A stretch of DNA of 25,612 nucleotides from JANXAZ01 sp964504655 (lineage in GTDB: Bacteria; Pseudomonadota; Alphaproteobacteria; Geminicoccales; Geminicoccaceae): the NCBI GenBank assembly GCA_964504655.1, contig CAZDFD010000064.1, forward strand, positions 1 through 25,612, given 5' to 3'. Position numbers and translations under genes: made by a program. Under the pieces are notes generated by a model that saw only the letters and a program-made list of their open reading frames with translations, had not been told where the DNA came from and did not search any database. Of the stretch, positions 24,428-25,612 are shown one piece after another (positions within the stretch are counted from its first letter, which is position 1; every line of letters begins with the position of its first letter).

Positions 24428-24805
24428 ATGGCGACCGCGGGGATCGGCCGGCTCAAGGCGCGCGGCTCGGCCGGCAAAGGCGTCGAGCACTGGTGGTGGC
24501 AGCGGCTGACCGCGCTCGCCAACCTGCCGCTGGTCATCTGGTTCGTGGTGTCGGCCGTATCGCTTTCGGGAGCCGGCTACGCCGAGGTGCGGGCCTGGCT
24601 CGGCGGGCTCATGAACACGACCCTGATGGTGCTGCTCGTGGTCTCGGTGTTCTGGCATGCGCGGCTCGGGCTGCAGGTCGTGATCGAGGACTATGTGCAC
24701 GCCCGCGCGGTCAAGCTCGCGGCGCTCGTCGGGCTCGACCTCGTGGTGGCGGCGCTCGCCGCCTCCTGCCTCGTGGCGATCCTCAAGGTCTCGATCGGGA
24801 GCTGA
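24428..24805 (+). CDS. sdhD: Succinate dehydrogenase membrane anchor subunit
   Basis: This is the second membrane anchor of complex II, 125 residues, with three predicted helices (about 29-49, 60-82 and 96-119). Typical segments are HWWWQRLTALANLPL (21-35) and HARLGLQVVIEDYVH (77-91), which carry the likely heme and quinone-site residues. GGGAGG precedes the ATG. The stop lies 4 bases before sdhA. Confidence 0.95.
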   Translation: MATAGIGRLKARGSAGKGVEHWWWQRLTALANLPLVIWFVVSAVSLSGAGYAEVRAWLGGLMNTTLMVLLVVSVFWHARLGLQVVIEDYVHARAVKLAALVGLDLVVAALAASCLVAILKVSIGS

Positions 24806-24809
24806 TCCG

Positions 24810-25612
24810 ATGGCGCGCGCCTACCCCATCGTCGACCACAGCTACGACTGCCTCGTGGTCGGGGCCGGCGGCTCGGGGCTCAGGGCCGCGGTCGGCATGG
24901 TCGAGGCCGGTCTCGCGGTGGCCTGCATCTCCAAGGTCTACCCGACCCGCTCGCACACCGTGGCCGCCCAGGGCGGGATCAACGCCGCGCTCGGCAACAT
25001 GAACGCCGACGACTGGCGCTTCCATATGTACGACACCGTCAAGGGCTCCGACTGGCTCGGCGATCAGGACGCGATCGAGTACATGACCAAGAGCGCGCCC
25101 GCCGCGGTCTACGAGCTCGAGCACTATGGCGTGCCGTTCTCCCGCACGCCGGACGGCCGAATCTACCAGCGCGCCTTCGGCGGCCAGTCGGTCGACTACG
25201 GCAAGGGGCAGGCCTACCGGACCTGCGCGGCCGCCGACCGGACCGGTCACGTCATCCTGCACACCCTGTTCCAACAGGCCCTCAAGAACAAGGTCGAGTT
25301 CTTCAACGAGTTCTTCGCCCTCGACCTCCTGATGGACGAGGACGGCGCCTGCGCCGGGGTCCTGGCGATGAGCATCGCCGACGGCTCGATCCACCGCTTC
25401 GCCGCGCATCTGACCTGCCTCGCGACGGGCGGGTACGGGCGCGTCTACTTTTCCTGCACGAGCGCCCACACCTGCACCGGCGACGGCAACGCCATGGTGC
25501 TGCGGGCGGGGCTGCCGCTGCAGGACATGGAGTTCGTGCAGTTCCACCCCTCGGGCGTCTACGGCGCCGGCTGCCTGATCACCGAGGGGGCGCGGGGCGA
25601 GGGCGGGTACCT
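24810..25612 (+). CDS. sdhA: Succinate dehydrogenase flavoprotein subunit (3' end missing)
   Basis: This is the catalytic FAD subunit of complex II; 267 residues are visible of a usual length near 600, and the frame is open to the right edge. The dinucleotide-binding VVGAGGSGLRAA is at 16-27. His49 in TRSHTVAAQGG is the expected covalent FAD attachment site. RTCAAADRTGHVILHTLFQQ (137-156) and QFHPSGVYGAGCLITEGARG (244-263) are typical active-site segments. The ATG follows the sdhD stop by 4 bases, consistent with an sdhCDAB operon; sdhB would lie beyond the window. Confidence 0.97.
   Translation, partial: MARAYPIVDHSYDCLVVGAGGSGLRAAVGMVEAGLAVACISKVYPTRSHTVAAQGGINAALGNMNADDWRFHMYDTVKGSDWLGDQDAIEYMTKSAPAAVYELEHYGVPFSRTPDGRIYQRAFGGQSVDYGKGQAYRTCAAADRTGHVILHTLFQQALKNKVEFFNEFFALDLLMDEDGACAGVLAMSIADGSIHRFAAHLTCLATGGYGRVYFSCTSAHTCTGDGNAMVLRAGLPLQDMEFVQFHPSGVYGAGCLITEGARGEGGY

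Overview
The window reads as a chromosomal stretch from a very GC-rich alphaproteobacterium. The supporting signs are an alphaproteobacterial-type HisN histidinol-phosphatase, a membrane-anchored CycM-type cytochrome c, a mesaconyl-CoA hydratase (ethylmalonyl-CoA pathway), and an sdhCDA cluster of the alphaproteobacterial/mitochondrial type. Several proteins feel Rhodospirillales-like, but that is an impression, not a measured placement. Genes are tightly packed. GTG and TTG starts are common, and the high GC produces many long spurious reading frames opposite real genes.

Layout. (1) 1-5391, minus strand: a complete yejA-yejB-yejE and a yejF truncated by the window edge, together a peptide ABC importer. 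(2) 5468-6801, minus: hisN and a CycM-type cytochrome c, apparently upstream of the yej genes on the same strand. (3) 6912-8587, plus: kdsB (CMP-Kdo synthesis) and pheA (prephenate dehydratase), overlapping at stop codon and ribosome site, closed by a strong hairpin. (4) 8634-9605, minus: an acidic RTX calcium-binding protein with a regular repeat of about 27 residues. (5) 9884-12420, minus: mutT, argJ and a parvulin-type periplasmic prolyl isomerase. (6) 12570-14557, plus: a TrmH/SpoU RNA methyltransferase without a conventional start codon, then an iron-dependent alcohol dehydrogenase, closed by a perfect 13-bp hairpin. (7) 14632-15913: a small DUF2892 membrane protein divergent from a persulfide-dioxygenase-like metallo-beta-lactamase-fold protein, probably a sulfide/persulfide module. 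(8) 16022-16378: an orphan secreted 118-residue protein whose second half is less GC-rich at third codon positions than its first half. (9) 16684-19332, minus: a two-subunit IorAB-type molybdenum hydroxylase with a Tat signal. (10) 19545-25612: a carbon-metabolism block containing an Mcl2-like CoA-ester lyase/thioesterase, mesaconyl-CoA hydratase, a weakly FliK-like protein of unknown role, and sdhC-sdhD-sdhA (cut by the window end). It is interrupted on the minus strand by a COG0523/CobW-family metallochaperone GTPase.

How the genes fit together. Mcl2-like and Mch act in acetyl-CoA assimilation through malyl/methylmalyl-CoA intermediates, which delivers C4 acids to succinate dehydrogenase, so their clustering makes metabolic sense. 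The COG0523 GTPase has a 19-bp perfect palindrome over its likely -10 box, and this is the best regulatory candidate in the window (a probable Zur-type site). I found no tRNA, rRNA, CRISPR array, insertion sequence or prophage gene. I also found no convincing wholly new system. The most unusual items are the orphan secreted protein, the long-period RTX protein, the palindrome, and the FliK-like gene lodged between mch and sdhC.
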